Positions 1-9,581 of a stretch of 64,000 nt of DNA are shown in pieces. The number at the start of each line of letters is the position of its first letter. The first letter of the stretch is position 1. Origin of the DNA: Plazaster borealis (taxonomy: Eukaryota > Echinodermata > Asteroidea > Forcipulatida > Labidiasteridae). The notes under the pieces are model-generated. The model saw only the letters and a list, made by a program, of their open reading frames with translations. It had not been told where the DNA came from and did not search any database. The DNA is taken from NCBI GenBank assembly GCA_021014325.1, contig CM037463.1, positions 9,865,001 through 9,929,000 of the forward strand, given 5' to 3'. Both the position numbers and the translations under genes were made by a program.

Positions 1-1879
1 AGCCCAGCGGAGGGTGGTTGCTGTAGTCTCTGTTCCAGCCGCAAAAAGGTCAAAAGAAGTCAGCAGCATATTGTTCATTGTAATGTTACTCTTTATATTC
101 TTGGTCTCGTTGACGTGGATATCTCTGAGGAAGACATCGATAAAATCTTTCGGGTTGTCGGCATCAAAATTGCTACGGTGGTTCTCCACGTATTCCCGGA
201 GAAACTCGAGTATCAAGTGTACGTTACTATCCAGTTCCTTGTAATTTGACGTGAATGTCAAATATTCCATGATGGGTAGGAACAAATACACTTCTCCACC
301 GTCACTAAGTTCGAAGTTACGGTTGATCAACTTCAGCAGTTGCTGGAACTTTGGATCAGAGTATTCGAATCTTTGACCCAGGGTAACGGAGCAGATAACA
401 TTCGATACAGCATTACTTATCAGATGATCTGGGTTGAAAGGGTTTTCCCCGTATGCCTTGATGCTTTTGATAAGGCACCCTGCCTCGGTAGCGATGACGC
501 CATCGAAGCTTGACCTCCACACGCCCAACCCTCTCAGTACTGACAGACAAAACTTCCTCTGCTGTAACCAGCTTTCACCAGAAGAGTTTACTACACCTTG
601 AAGAGGAAAAAATACTAATAACGTAAATGTTTTCCGTTCTGTGCTTTCAAGCCTCTGCTCCAAGGAAATCTGTTATAGTATTGGGTCCCGTTCTGATGAT
701 TCGCCCCTTAAAGACCAGTTCTAGGGAACAAAATGGAGGAGCAACGGCAACCAACTGAGGATTAGATCAAAGTAATTGTGAACTTAAGAATAAGAACCTT
801 AACCCATTTGTTTTGACTATAGTGGCTTTTAAGGGACATCGAGCATATACATTTATCTAAATATTCCCGATTTGTGCCTCAAGTTTCAAATATTCACGTA
901 AATATATGTTTAAGTAAATATTCACGATTTCGGCCGTGTCGCGAATATGTACGTTACGTGTATATCCACGATTTGTGCTCCAAATCGTAAATATTTACGT
1001 TAATACGTAATTATTTACGATCTGGTTTTTTTTATTGCAAATTCCAAAGCAATAAAGCTGGAATCGCTCTTTGTTCTACATCTCAGCAAAGCCTGTGGGT
1101 GAGAAGAAGCAGAAAGCCTGGTTTCACGCTCAAATATCCTGAAAGGAGGAACCAGGTCGAACACACTGGTGGCACATTTACCATCTTTAGAAAAGACAGA
1201 GGCTGACTACAGACCTACGGTGGGCAAGAGGTTGTAACGTTGATCCCAACCCTTCACTAACAAGATTAACAATAGGCTTCTGCACTCTAATAAAGATAAA
1301 TGACAGGCAGAAGCTCCGGCCAATGTGAAAGCAGTAAGCCTACTCCATCACGGGACGTATAGTTGTTTATACGTTTCCCCAAATCGCAAATATAAACGTA
1401 AATATTCGCGACACGGTCGAAATCTTGAATATTTACGATTTGGGGCACAAATCCTGAATATGTACGTAAATATTTACGTATAATATAAATGTTTGATGTT
1501 TAAAGTAAAAACAAACATTACCCAAGGCCTCTGGATCATCTGTCATTTTCTTGTAGAACGATGTGGGTGGACGGTCTGAGGTGTTTGGATGAGACATGGC
1601 CTCCTTGATGGAATCGAAGCTGTTGACGACCACCACCAATGTACCGCCTAGATTCATACTAAACACCTGTCCGTAGGTCTTAGCCAGTCGACTTAAGTTC
1701 TTGTACTCGTCTCCGGCCAAGACAAGGTTTGGGAGGTAGCCAACAAGGGGCCATCCAGTCGGACCGGGAGGAAGGTTCCTCGGCCGTCGGTGAAACCATG
1801 TAGCTATGAAGAGAGCTATCAACCCAACCAGTACTGACTTGACAGTCAACAAGCTAAATATCCCCTGAAGAAACGCCAT
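1..1879 (-). CDS. Cytochrome P450, CYP2-like, left tandem copy (partial, continues past the left edge)
   Basis: Haem-thiolate monooxygenase, expected to be anchored in the endoplasmic reticulum; the substrate cannot be told. Exon 1 is 1522-1879 (358 nt, start MAFLQGIF) and ends at a GTAATG donor. Exon 2 starts at 596 after TTCAAG and is open without a stop to base 1. The 318 readable residues hold the N-terminal membrane anchor, the proline-rich hinge (LPPGP) and the I-helix oxygen-binding motif AGTETT near the cut end. The ExxR and cysteine motifs would lie outside the window. Exon lengths, splice sites and phases equal those of the complete paralogue at 9582-12934, so the copy looks functional as far as it goes. 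An in-frame ATG six codons upstream is possible, but the chosen start puts the hydrophobic anchor at the N-terminus. Intron 1 is 925 bp, against 1625 bp in the other copy. A plus-strand frame over 14-244 is its antisense shadow. Confidence 0.9.
826..1505. repeat. Foldback (MITE-like) element in intron 1 of the left P450
   Basis: The arms (about 826-1020 and 1360-1505) are imperfect reverse complements of each other. Both are rich in the words AAATATTTACG, CGATTTGTGC and CCGTGTCGCGAATAT. The roughly 300-bp centre is unrelated to the arms. The same element lies at the same place in intron 1 of the right P450, so it was inserted before the genes duplicated. No coding capacity is visible. Confidence 0.7.
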
Positions 1880-2619
1880 GGTTTGATTCTTTGTCAAGTC
1901 GGAGCTAACAGAAAATTGAGGGTTCGGAACTCAAAATGAGTTGCCTTGTGTACGAGCTGTGGGCAATAGTAGATTGTGTTTTACAGCAGCATAATACGTA
2001 ACATATATTGTTATCAGAATTATCTCAACAATGTCTCCGTTTTGTACTTTTGAATATTGACCCTGTCTCCTTCATTGTTGATGGGAATTGTATCTGATCG
2101 ACTGTGATCGAATGATATGGCCCGATGATAACTACACTTGGCAGAACATAATTTTACTTACAGTATTTGCTTGCTAAACAACCATTTGCAGGGAATCATG
2201 AACCCAGACATCACGTGGTATTTTTGTTGGTTATAATTGCTTTGCTATGAGTTAATAATATATTCGGTGCTTCGCAAATATTAAAAGGGTGTCGTATCTC
2301 GCCACATCCATCACAATTGGAAAAGTTTTAGAACGTTTAGGTGGCTGGAAATTTGAAGTGAGCGCCTGCTCAGAATTACGTACAAAGTGAAAAATTATTT
2401 CATACCTCACTGTAGACTGTTCCCCTGTTTGTCTGCAAATATAAAGACACTGGTCTGACAAACCCGACGGTTCAATGGATAGAATGACGCCTAACTACCA
2501 GACTGGTACATCACACACACACGCAAATGCGTAATGTCCTCCAATCGTGGACCTCCTGCGTTGACCGCTTTGTCTTGACAACGGTTTATCCCACTGTTTT
2601 CATTTGTTATAGCAATCAT
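1880..2619. other. 5' flank of the left P450, duplicated DNA
   Basis: No gene seen. The stretch aligns with 12935-13540 upstream of the right P450 and, less well, with 6438-6710. Shared words include TGTACTTT followed by a TGACCC(A/T)GTCTCCTTCA block, and AGGGTGT...ATCTCGCCAC. It probably holds the P450 promoter, but I cannot point to a defined element. Confidence 0.5.
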
Positions 2620-2651
2620 GGGTTAGGGTTAGGGTAAGGGTTAGGGTTAGG
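2620..2651 (+). repeat. Short interstitial telomere-type repeat (TTAGGG)n
   Basis: About five head-to-tail TTAGGG units, one of them changed to TAAGGG. It lies in a roughly 0.7-kb segment (about 2584-3300) that the right-hand duplicate lacks. Confidence 0.85.
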
Positions 2652-2773
2652 AATATTGTTGGCGGTGAATGTTGTAATTTTATGTAATTATTTTGTTTTG
2701 CTTGTAGTGAGATAGATAAATTGCAACGAAACATACGGTAATTTTGAAAGTACAACATTGTCCCTTTTATTTT

Positions 2774-2992
2774 CCTCGGGGCATTTTCATTTTTTCATTC
2801 AATTAAAACATACCGGTACATGTATCACTTATATCAGATTCACAAGTCCTGCATTAAAGGAAACGGGCTGCTCTTTTTTTTTTTTTTCCCCTCGGGGAAT
2901 TTTCATTTCTTTTATTCAATTAAAACATACCGGTACATTTATCAGTTATACCAGATTCACAAGTCCCGCATTAAAAGAAACTGGCTGCTCTT
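2774..2992. repeat. Two tandem copies of a 116-bp unit
   Basis: Units start with CCTCGGGG at 2774 and 2890. Both contain CAATTAAAACATACCGGTAC and end near GGCTGCTCTTT. The first copy ends in a long T run. No function is apparent. Confidence 0.8.
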
Positions 2993-3490
2993 TACTGGTT
3001 TTCCAACCGTTCAATAATTCATAGATCAATCTCATAAGCTTTCACGCCAACTTGGGCAAGTCAGTTTCGTGTCCCTAAAAAGAATGAACATTATGTTTTC
3101 CCGGCTAACTTCAACGAAAAATCATTTAATTTAACACCCGGCCAATTCAAAGTCGTATAAAAATGAATGCTCCGTTGCATCAGCATTCAACAGTCAAAAG
3201 GAGTAATTCAGTTTCAACAGTTTAGCATTCACTGGTCAAATAAGATTTTTCAAATTCATTAGGTCACAAAGATCATTCAGTTTCGTAAAAGCCAGCAGCA
3301 AGAAGCTGGTCAATAGTTCAATTTCATCAATGAGCAAACATTTTTTTCAAATAATTTGTTCAATCAAATCTGTTCTGATGTTATGTGCTTATTGATTCGT
3401 AGTTGCCTATAAAGGCAGATATTCTGAGGAGAATTCATTTCTACAATTGTTTTGCGTTATCGCCAAATAAAGCGATTTTTTACGAAAACA
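2993..3490. other. Leader region of the Polinton-like relic, no gene
   Basis: No open gene is visible. From about 3300 on it matches 13545-13741 in the other duplicate, including the TATA-type sequence and the A-rich stretch just before the ATG at 3491. Confidence 0.5.
3408..3414 (+). promoter_or_regulatory. Possible TATA box of the Polinton-like gene relic
   Basis: TATAAAG lies 83 bp upstream of the ATG at 3491. The same heptamer occurs at 13659-13665 at the same relative place in the duplicate. Position and sequence fit a TATA box; there is no evidence that it is active. Confidence 0.3.
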
Positions 3491-5076
3491 ATGGCTGGCC
3501 GTGGTCAATACAGAAGAGTGAATAATTTAGAAAGGGGGAGTCTGACTGAAGCATTTGAGAACAACTGCACTGACTGTTATGTACAATTTGCGCTGCCTTC
3601 ATTTTCAAAAATGTTCCAACTCCCCCTGCGTCGCTTTGCGACTGGCGGCGCGCGTATTTTTTTTTCCCCCAGGACAGATGAGCCCACTAAGCATAAATAA
3701 TGGGCGTATTTTCTACCGGAATCAGCTTCGCGCGTGCGCACTTTGCACTTTTCGCCGTGCCTGCAGTAGTACAGTATATGAAGCACATGTAGGCTACATG
3801 TACACCATGTACTGAGAGCAACACAGGCTGAGGACATGTTATCATTATTTTGGTCACTGAATGATGGTCATTTTTGTGGGCACCGTATTGGAATGTGTGG
3901 TCTGGGTGGACAGAACTGTGGTTTTCCAGACCTTACATCTCACGCAGAGGTGATTCCCGCTCTTCAAAAAGAAGAGACCGTGTGGAGAGCTTTAACGATG
4001 ATGTCGATGCGGTCAATCAATTTTCAAGCAATCGAATCAGCCACAGATTGGAACCTGGAACCAGTGACATTGACAGTGTAAGGAGGGCCCCGAGACTGGA
4101 TGACGCAGACCCATTTAGTTTGGAGACGGACGAGTAGAACATCACGAGTGAGGACAAAGACGAAGCACCAGCCCAACCTAGGACGTCGAGAAAGAGGACT
4201 ACTTCAGATGAGGACGGCTCTGAGGGAGAACCTGAGCGAAAGAAACGTTTTGACATAGTGAGTGTGGAAGAGACATTTGTTAAAAGGTTTCAAGCTTATA
4301 CTTACGATTATAACGTACCCTTTCGTAATAGTATGAAGTTTTTAACAGGTTTTGCCTAGGTTAGCTTTCTATTTTCGAAAGCTTGTTCCATCTTTTAGGA
4401 GAGGGTGTACAGCCACGTGAGATGGTACGTCTAGTGTTTAATTCGCCGGTCTTAAACTTTCCCATTTCGTTACCTTTCATGGAAATGAATAATTTATCCG
4501 TAGAGAGATGTGCGGGAAAACCGTCAGGTTATATACATGTAATTCTTGCGTTGATCAAAGGGTGTTTAGCGGGAAAAACACACGAGTTGATTTCTGTAAC
4601 TGGTTATTTTCTTCCAGCGAAACCGAATTCAGCGTTGCCATAGCACACAATGCAAAATCATACGACTCGTACTTTCTTCTGGCTAACTATATATTTAAGA
4701 ATGCATGCATACCAAAAGTGACTTACTCGGGTGCAAAAGTAATGTGTATCAATGTCCCTCAATTCAATAGGAGAGTCATCAATTCACTTCATTTTCCACC
4801 AATGGCCTTGTCTAAAGTTACCGTCAAAATTTGGTTTGACGGAGAATAAGAAAGGCTTCTTCCCACATTTGTTCAATACAGAGGCAAACCAGATTTATGT
4901 TGGACCCCTTCCCCCTCGCAAAGTTCTATGATCCCGAGTGGATACATGTGGAAAGAAAGAAGAAATTTAAACTTTGGTACGACCCACAAAAAGAGTTGAA
5001 TCAGTCCTTTAACTTACAGGATGAACTATACTTTCATTTTGTAAGAGTGACGTAGACATTCTTAAGCGTCCATGCA
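3491..5076 (+). pseudogene. Polinton/Maverick-type family B DNA polymerase, broken N-terminal and exonuclease part
   Basis: In intact Polintons this protein-primed polymerase copies the element. Here only fragments survive in several frames. They are an N-terminal piece starting MAGRGQYRRVNN at 3491, a low-complexity acidic/basic stretch (about 3930-4250) and a short block with LNFPISLPF (about 4420-4500). The exonuclease core follows, with NAKSYDSYFLL (about 4650-4690), FFPHLF (about 4860) and an Exo III-like CKSDVDIL at about 5043-5065. The frame is broken by a stop near 4137, by shifts around 4340-4510 and 4820, and by foreign sequence at about 3605-3830. The polymerase palm and fingers are missing: homology stops just before the inverted-repeat element at 5083. 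No integrase, protease or capsid gene of a Polinton is seen nearby. The family call rests on motif order; the N-terminal piece belonging to the same gene is inference. It is not functional. Confidence 0.7.
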
Positions 5077-5082
5077 TCCAAT

Positions 5083-5803
5083 AGACTGTGCAAGTCTCGC
5101 GCGTATCGGAACGAGAAAACACGTCAAGCGAAGAACTTTTTTTTTTTCTGAAATCAAATCTTTGTTTTAAATTTTATTTATTGATAAAAACTGAAGAAGA
5201 ATCTGAAGAACAAAAATACTCATTACATGTTTATATAATCAGTTTTAGTGTTTATAATAAATACAAAACAGTTTCTGTTAATTATTATTGAAACAAAATT
5301 AAAACTCTGGGACAAGGATGCTTATTTGATCTTAACTTTTCAAAAACCCCTTACGCGGATTCGCGAAGGTCACACGGGCGTAAAATTAACGCTTGACGCA
5401 GATTTTAGAGGACGCTGACGCCTCAACAATCATAGACTGCTATGAAAAGGCTTCGCGTTGCAATTACAGCATCTGGCGATTATCATCGCGAATCCAAAAC
5501 AAGCGTTTACATAAGTTTTGTGATTGGAGGTGAGCACAAAATTCTTAGTTTTTTGCAGTAACCGGAAGCTGAGGTCAAGTTTAATTATCGGGTTTTCTTC
5601 GTTATATTGTTGAATTGATTTTACTTTCATATTTTTTATAACTAAGTATTACATTCCCAACGATATATTTACTTTTCATGGTCATTCACCACGTTAAACT
5701 AAAATAAATGACAAAACAAAATCTTGCCCACGTAAATCTCCATAAATGGTTGGGACCACAATGGTCCCGGAAGTTCAAATAATGCGCGAGACTTGCACAG
5801 TCT
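5083..5803. mobile_element. Element with perfect 20-bp terminal inverted repeats
   Basis: AGACTGTGCAAGTCTCGCGC at 5083-5102 recurs as its exact reverse complement at 5784-5803. The 721-bp interval has no gene and is AT-rich except for a GC-rich patch at 5350-5430. I see no clear target-site duplication, so the DNA transposon family is open. It abuts the truncated end of the polymerase relic. Confidence 0.65.
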
Positions 5804-6198
5804 GTTGCGAGTGGAAAGAGTTGTGCGCCGCCAACGTTGGCGAACGTTAGCAACCATAGGCGAGCGTATTTCGGAGGTTGTTGGTGAGCGGCTTAAAAAA
5901 TGGCGGACAACAACAAGATAACCGACAAGACACGATTTTATTTTCTTGTCACGAACAATTTTTTTTAACAACTTAATTAGTTGATGTCGTGATGTACAAA
6001 AGAGGACTAAAATATGCCTATAAACAGCAAAAAACAACGTTTTACAAAAAAAATACATACGGTGTCGTCATCTTCATTATAGAGCGCAGCCATATTGACA
6101 TCAGGAAGCGCGCAACCAATCGTTCCAATCGGTCACAAATGATCACAAACGTTTGCGAGAACGGCTGCGATGTGTTTGTGCAAGTGGAACGCAGCCCA
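5804..6198. other. Non-genic, repeat-like sequence
   Basis: Contains GC-rich, partly self-complementary words (GCCAACGTTGGC near 5830, CGTTTGCGAGAACGG near 6150) and related GCGAGTGGAA / CAAGTGGAAC words at its two ends, like a decayed small inverted-repeat element. No supported gene. Confidence 0.35.
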
Positions 6199-6393
6199 GA
6201 GCCCACTTTCATAGAGCTGCTTAAGCACAAAAAGTAGCTAAGCACAACAAAATTATGCTTTCCAGAATAAGGTTACCAGCCAAACTACCATGCCACAAGT
6301 ACAATTTATGACTGGTATCCTGCTCACTTCTGCTTAGCAGAAAATAGTTAAGCGATTATTTTTTTGCTTTAGCAGCTCTATTTAATTGGGCCC
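6199..6393. mobile_element. MITE, GGGCCCAATTTCAT family, copy 1
   Basis: About 195 bp. The termini read as diverged versions of GGGCCCA-TTTCATAGAGC followed by TGCTTAAGCA, in inverted orientation. The inside contains CAGAATAAGGTTACCAGCC. A second copy in reverse orientation lies at 25943-26136. No coding capacity. Confidence 0.75.
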
Positions 6394-6437
6394 CGGGCAT
6401 CCACCAAGAGACCCTCTCGTGAGCTGGGGTTGTGGTG

Positions 6438-6710
6438 GCTGACACAATCTCCAGCCTCTGTTTTGTACTTTGGAACATTGACCCAGTCTCCTTCACTGTC
6501 GATAGGAACTGTATCTGATCAAACTTGTTTGAATGATGTGGCCCACTGGTAACTACTTGACAGCAAATCATTACTTACAGTATTTGCTTGGTTTTTTTGT
6601 TGGTTTTTATTGTTTTGTTGAGTAAATATTATATTCGATGCTCTGCAAATATTGAAAGGGTGTTGCATCTCGCCACGGGAAACTTTTTGGAATATAGGTG
6701 ACAGCAGATA
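6438..6710. other. Third, diverged copy of the P450 upstream region
   Basis: Same order of words as 2025-2330 and 13075-13350: TGTACTTT, TGACCCAGTCTCCTTCACTG, TATCTGATC, TGGCCCACTGGTAACTAC, ATTTGCTTG and the block ending ATCTCGCCAC. No P450 exon follows where one would be expected; MITE copy 1 lies there instead. Confidence 0.65.
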
Positions 6711-7695
6711 ATGACACATAACTACAATACCGAAACTGCACACACAATATTAGGCACGCAAGGTCAAAGGAACATTTTGCAGAAACCAGCCAGCTTGTGA
6801 AGGCCTGTGTCTGGCGTTATTCAGAAGCCTCGACGTGTGACGTCAGATGTTCGGGCAACGTCAGCTGGCACCCAGCTTGCACCTATCGATGACAAGTAGA
6901 TGGACAAATTGGAGTGATCTGTCCCGTCGTATGAGGGGGATAGGGAACAGTCCTCTACTGAAAAAGGACGAGAATTAACACAAAATACAAAATCCACACG
7001 ATGACGTCTCAAATATAAACAGAAAAATCTCATGCAACTAATTTATTTATTTATTAGAATATAGTAGCAGGATATACCCATAGAGTTATATGGTAGAACT
7101 ATACAGGGAGCACTCTAACTACACACACGTAACCGCACTGGCCCACCATTGGTTCGAATCCCTATATGGGTAAGTTACATAAAATTGTCCCCTTACAAAA
7201 TGTTGGCTGTGTGAACTGTTGGGCGAGTACGAAGTGTGGACCTGAGAACAAAATAGGTCCACCCAAGGCATGGTTTTGAAACACTATGTGGACTTACACA
7301 AGTCCACACAGTGTTTTCACCAGTGTTGAAAATTGTATTATTTTCTTAAGTGTACAGAACAAAGGAAAGTCCACAGAGGGTTTGTAAATTAGAGCAGGGT
7401 GCTTGACCTGTGCACCATTTTCTCGATGGCAAACAAATGCTCCTTGTCGGGCCGTGTCAAATGGTTTTGTACGTCCTCTAGTTTTATTATAAAACTCCAC
7501 ACAATCACCATAATAATAGCACAGCACAATGTTCTTTAAAAATGAATCCTTGTGGAGCATAACTTTGTTCTTTCCTTTGTCCCTGCACTTAACAGTTTCC
7601 CTTAGACTTTGTACACAAATTTCCTTCTGGAACACGGCCATTATAATTTTCCTATGGAGTCCCTTTTCCTTTTTTTGTTTTGTCCTTGGCCTCCA
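6711..7695. other. Intergenic region, no gene
   Basis: No supported gene. Small items: a CRE-like GTGACGTCA at about 6837-6845 within a word shared with about 15040-15070 (GCCTCGA-GTGTGACGTCA), and an isolated tRNA-type B box, GGTTCGAATCC, at 7151-7161 without a convincing A box. From about 7540 the sequence resembles 14580-14740 inside the hAT-like element (TTGTTCTTTCCTTTGTCCCT). Confidence 0.4.
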
Positions 7696-8192
7696 ATGTG
7701 TGTGTGTGAGCGTAGGACTTTAACAAAAAGGATCTGGGGGTGTGACAGAGCGATGGAAGAACAAAGAGAAGTCCTCGATTTACGGGATTCACAAACGTGT
7801 GTGTGTGAGCGTGTCTATCCATTCAAACCGAGGACTTTAACAAAAGGGATCCGGATGTTTGACAGAGCGAGGACGTCCTCGCTTCGTTTTCGTGTACAAA
7901 CCCAATGGGGACGTCGCTAAAAAAAACTATGTCTAAACAATGGGAGAACATAGTGAAGTCCTCGGTAAGCGGGATTTACAAACATTGTGTGTGTGTGAGC
8001 GTGTCTATCCATTCAAACCGAGGACTTTAACAAAAGGGATCCGGGTGTTTGACAGAGCGAGGACGTCCTCGCTTCGTTTTTGTGTACAAACCCAATGGGG
8101 ATGTCGCTAAAAAAAACTATGTCCAAACAATGGGAGAACAAAGAGAAGTCCTCGGTAAGCGGGATTTACAAACATGTGTGTGTGTGTGTGGT
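7696..8192. repeat. Minisatellite, about 190-bp units with GT tracts
   Basis: Two full units, whose GAGCGTGTCTATCC words start at 7807 and 7997 (period 190), preceded by an internally deleted unit. Each full unit contains the 18-bp perfect palindrome AGCGAGGACGTCCTCGCT (7866-7883, 8056-8073). Relatives in the opposite orientation lie inside the hAT-like element at 13913-14783. The frames reading through it are not genes. Confidence 0.8.
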
Positions 8193-8561
8193 CGTAAAGT
8201 CCACAGGTCAACACATGGCTTGCTATACACAGTGCTTGACTACAACAAATTACATTGTAACACAAACTTTCAACAATAATGACTTTGGCATCAACCTCAA
8301 TTGGTACTCCTTAGAGGTTCTAAAAACTATACCTCCCACAAGACATTAACATTTGCTCTTATTGATGGCCAGAGCCATGCTCCCTACAAATAAAGAGAGA
8401 TAATTACCAACAGAAAAAAATTGTGTGCTTTTTCTCGCGAAAGGTCCAAAGATCAGGGGACACAAACTCTAAATTTGATTTTGTATAGTAAACTAAATAT
8501 GCAAATAGGAAAGTTGTATCAGGCCCAAGAACACTGAGGGCGCACTTGGTATCCCTACACC
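8193..8561. other. Intergenic, nothing recognised
   Basis: No gene, RNA or repeat structure that I can support. Confidence 0.4.
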
Positions 8562-8761
8562 AGAGCCGTATATTGAGAGAGTTGCGACAACTTGCGATTA
8601 GAAGCCATTTTGTCTCCAAAAAATGCATTGGCGAATACAGGGTGCCAGACTAGTCTGCCCATATTGGGTTGTGCTGCATTTGGAACAAAATGTCGTCCGG
8701 CAACCACGTGACGGGGGAAAGCTGGTCCCTCCATGTCGCAACTCTCTCAATACACAGCTCT
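8562..8761. mobile_element. MITE of 200 bp, AGAGCCGT...TTGCGAC termini
   Basis: The ends are near-perfect inverted repeats sharing TATTGAGAGAGTTGCGACA. CCCTACACC stands directly before the element and one base after it. A further AGAGCCGTA and another CCCTACAC follow, as if a second end had been left behind. No coding capacity. Confidence 0.75.
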
Positions 8762-9399
8762 GCCCTACACCAGAGCCGTATCTCTGCCCTACACAAGTAC
8801 AACATAATTATTGTAAACATGGGTCACAATGGTTTGCACACACGCAGCGTTTGTTTGGTAATGCCGTAAACAAAACTACGTTTTACCCATTTTCCTTGCC
8901 TTTGACAAGACTTTACGATACTGAGTCCTTTTATAATGTCCAATTGGATTGTGCTATTGCCCAACTGTTGTAATGGATAATGAAGAAGCTCTCTACCCTT
9001 ATTGGGAACGCATTTGGTGACTGAAGCATAAAAGGCCCGGGACCCCATCTTTAAGCAAAACTTCAACTTCAGCTACAGGATCATTCCGACTGTTTGTTGC
9101 CCCGTACAGAAAGTGCACGTTTTCAAAATTACCGACAGAAGCCAAATCCGATGCCTGAATTTAAAATGCAACATTACAAATGCTCAGGACATCTTTAAAA
9201 TTCTGGACCAACATTTTGATGTTACTAATTTGCAACTGATCTTTTTTCTCTCGTTTTCTTTGTTCTTTTTTAATCGCTTATAAAATCTAATTTAGTACAC
9301 AAATAATAGGAAATGAAATTAAAAAATCGTGTAAATAGTTATAGTCCATCGAAGAAATATTTCGTGAATGGTGAATTTGTTATAGAACCACGCTCAAGC
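8762..9399. other. Intergenic, 3' side of the right P450
   Basis: No gene recognised; no clear polyadenylation signal for the P450 could be assigned. An AATAAA on the minus strand overlaps the P450 stop codon itself (9580-9585). Confidence 0.4.
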
Positions 9400-9530
9400 A
9401 TAGGGAGGAAATAAACCAAGCGTTAAGTCGGAGTTGAACCTCGTGTAACCACGTTGTACCTTGGCAAACCTCGGGGTTACGCGAGATTTAATTCCGTGTT
9501 ACCGCTTGTTTAATCATGGAGGTAGGAATA
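9400..9530. repeat. Small foldback element, about 130 bp
   Basis: Two roughly 50-bp imperfect inverted arms share AACAAGCG / AACCAAGCG and GAATTAAAT / GAGTTGAAC around a short centre. It lies about 50 bp beyond the P450 stop codon. Confidence 0.5.
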
Positions 9531-9581
9531 GATTGCATTCCTCCCCAACCAAAGAGATTGTTGGAAAGATTGTGGGTCTAT

